Assembly (NCBI GenBank): GCA_025937035.1
Contig: JAICSG010000234.1
Coordinates: 1-6,621, forward strand
DNA length: 6,621 nucleotides
From: Thermoanaerobaculia bacterium
Lineage (GTDB): Bacteria; Acidobacteriota; Thermoanaerobaculia; Multivoradales; UBA5704
Direction: 5' to 3'
A program made the position numbers and the translations under genes. Shown here in pieces: positions 6,420 to 6,621 of the stretch (the stretch's first letter is position 1; every line of letters starts with the position of its first letter). The notes beneath the pieces are model-generated. The model made no database searches. It had not been told where the DNA came from and saw only the letters and a list, made by a program, of their open reading frames with translations.

Positions 6420-6621
6420 TCAGTCCAGGTCGTCGTCCGGGTCCGGGACGAGCTCGCGGGACACCTCGGCCCGGCTGCCGTTCTCCCGCAGCAGATACCT
6501 CACCGCATAGCACCCTTCCGGGGTCCGCACGTGCTTGACCTCCTCGGTCTGACGCAGGTGAGTGCCCTGGATGACGAAGGTATCGCTGGAGATGAGCCCG
6601 TCCTGGCACCCGAACAGCAGA
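6420..6621 (-). CDS. Hypothetical protein, C-terminal part only
   Basis: A minus-strand frame runs open from the window edge (first full codon at 6620) to TGA at 6422-6420, giving 66 residues with no required start codon inside the window. It begins LLFGCQDGLISS, continues with GTHLRQTEEVKHVRTPEGCY and YLLRENGSRAEVSREL, and ends in an acidic PDPDDDLD tail. Codon third positions are mostly G or C, and residue use is balanced and protein-like, unlike the arginine- and proline-rich overlapping frame at 6346-6609. Two cysteines (visible residues 5 and 37) could be structural or metal-binding. No membrane segment is seen. I do not recognise the family. It converges on the yebC-family gene with a 9-base gap, so transcription of the two probably overlaps. 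Confidence 0.65.
   Translation of the reverse strand, partial: LLFGCQDGLISSDTFVIQGTHLRQTEEVKHVRTPEGCYAVRYLLRENGSRAEVSRELVPDPDDDLD

Noticed and set aside
6413..6432. CGACC/GGTCG inverted repeat as a terminator for yebC
   Set aside because: It is only a 5-base stem with a 10-base loop and no T-tract, lying inside the converging coding tail; expected by chance at this GC content.
6346..6609. 87-codon minus-strand frame across the end of yebC
   Set aside because: It overlaps the conserved yebC 3' end. Its Arg/Pro/Gly-rich product looks like a shadow of the better minus-strand frame ending at 6420.

Overview
The window is GC-rich (about 70% by eye), tightly packed bacterial DNA with strong G/C preference at third codon positions. 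It fits a high-GC Gram-negative lineage such as Acidobacteriota, Myxococcota, Planctomycetota or a relative. Three things point there: the FbpABC-type transporter style, a non-classical YebC N-terminus, and an intergenic inverted array of CACGGAC-type 10-mers that I associate with such genomes. No rRNA, tRNA, CRISPR array, insertion sequence or integrase is visible, and the taxonomic placement is an inference.

Positions 1-3764 hold a plus-strand ABC importer operon in classical order. First comes a periplasmic solute-binding protein whose 5' end and signal peptide lie outside the window. An ATPase follows, with its start 1 base after the preceding stop. Last is a fused, two-domain permease that starts with GTG after an unusual 55-base gap with no Shine-Dalgarno. 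The family is usually labelled iron(III) transport (COG1840-type binding protein with FbpC- and FbpB-like partners). However, the acidic and double-tyrosine iron ligands of FbpA are not seen, so the substrate is open.

Positions 3778-5028 hold an MFS efflux-type transporter, 13 bases after the permease and probably co-transcribed. Its end is followed by a long imperfect hairpin (5036-5119) built from three 10-base units in each arm. The hairpin lies between convergent genes and is the best candidate for a two-way transcription end.

Positions 5138-5569 (minus strand) encode an unrecognised 143-residue protein with no lysine and a strong negative charge. A 118-base divergent intergenic region separates it from a plus-strand YebC/PmpR/TACO1-family gene (5688-6410). 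The 3' end of another unrecognised minus-strand gene (6420-6621, running off the window) converges on that gene with only 9 bases between the stops.

Most of the window is ordinary housekeeping and transport content. I see no convincing new multi-gene system. The points most worth a second look are the unassigned transporter substrate, the lysine-free acidic protein, the inverted 10-mer array and the odd leader in front of the permease.
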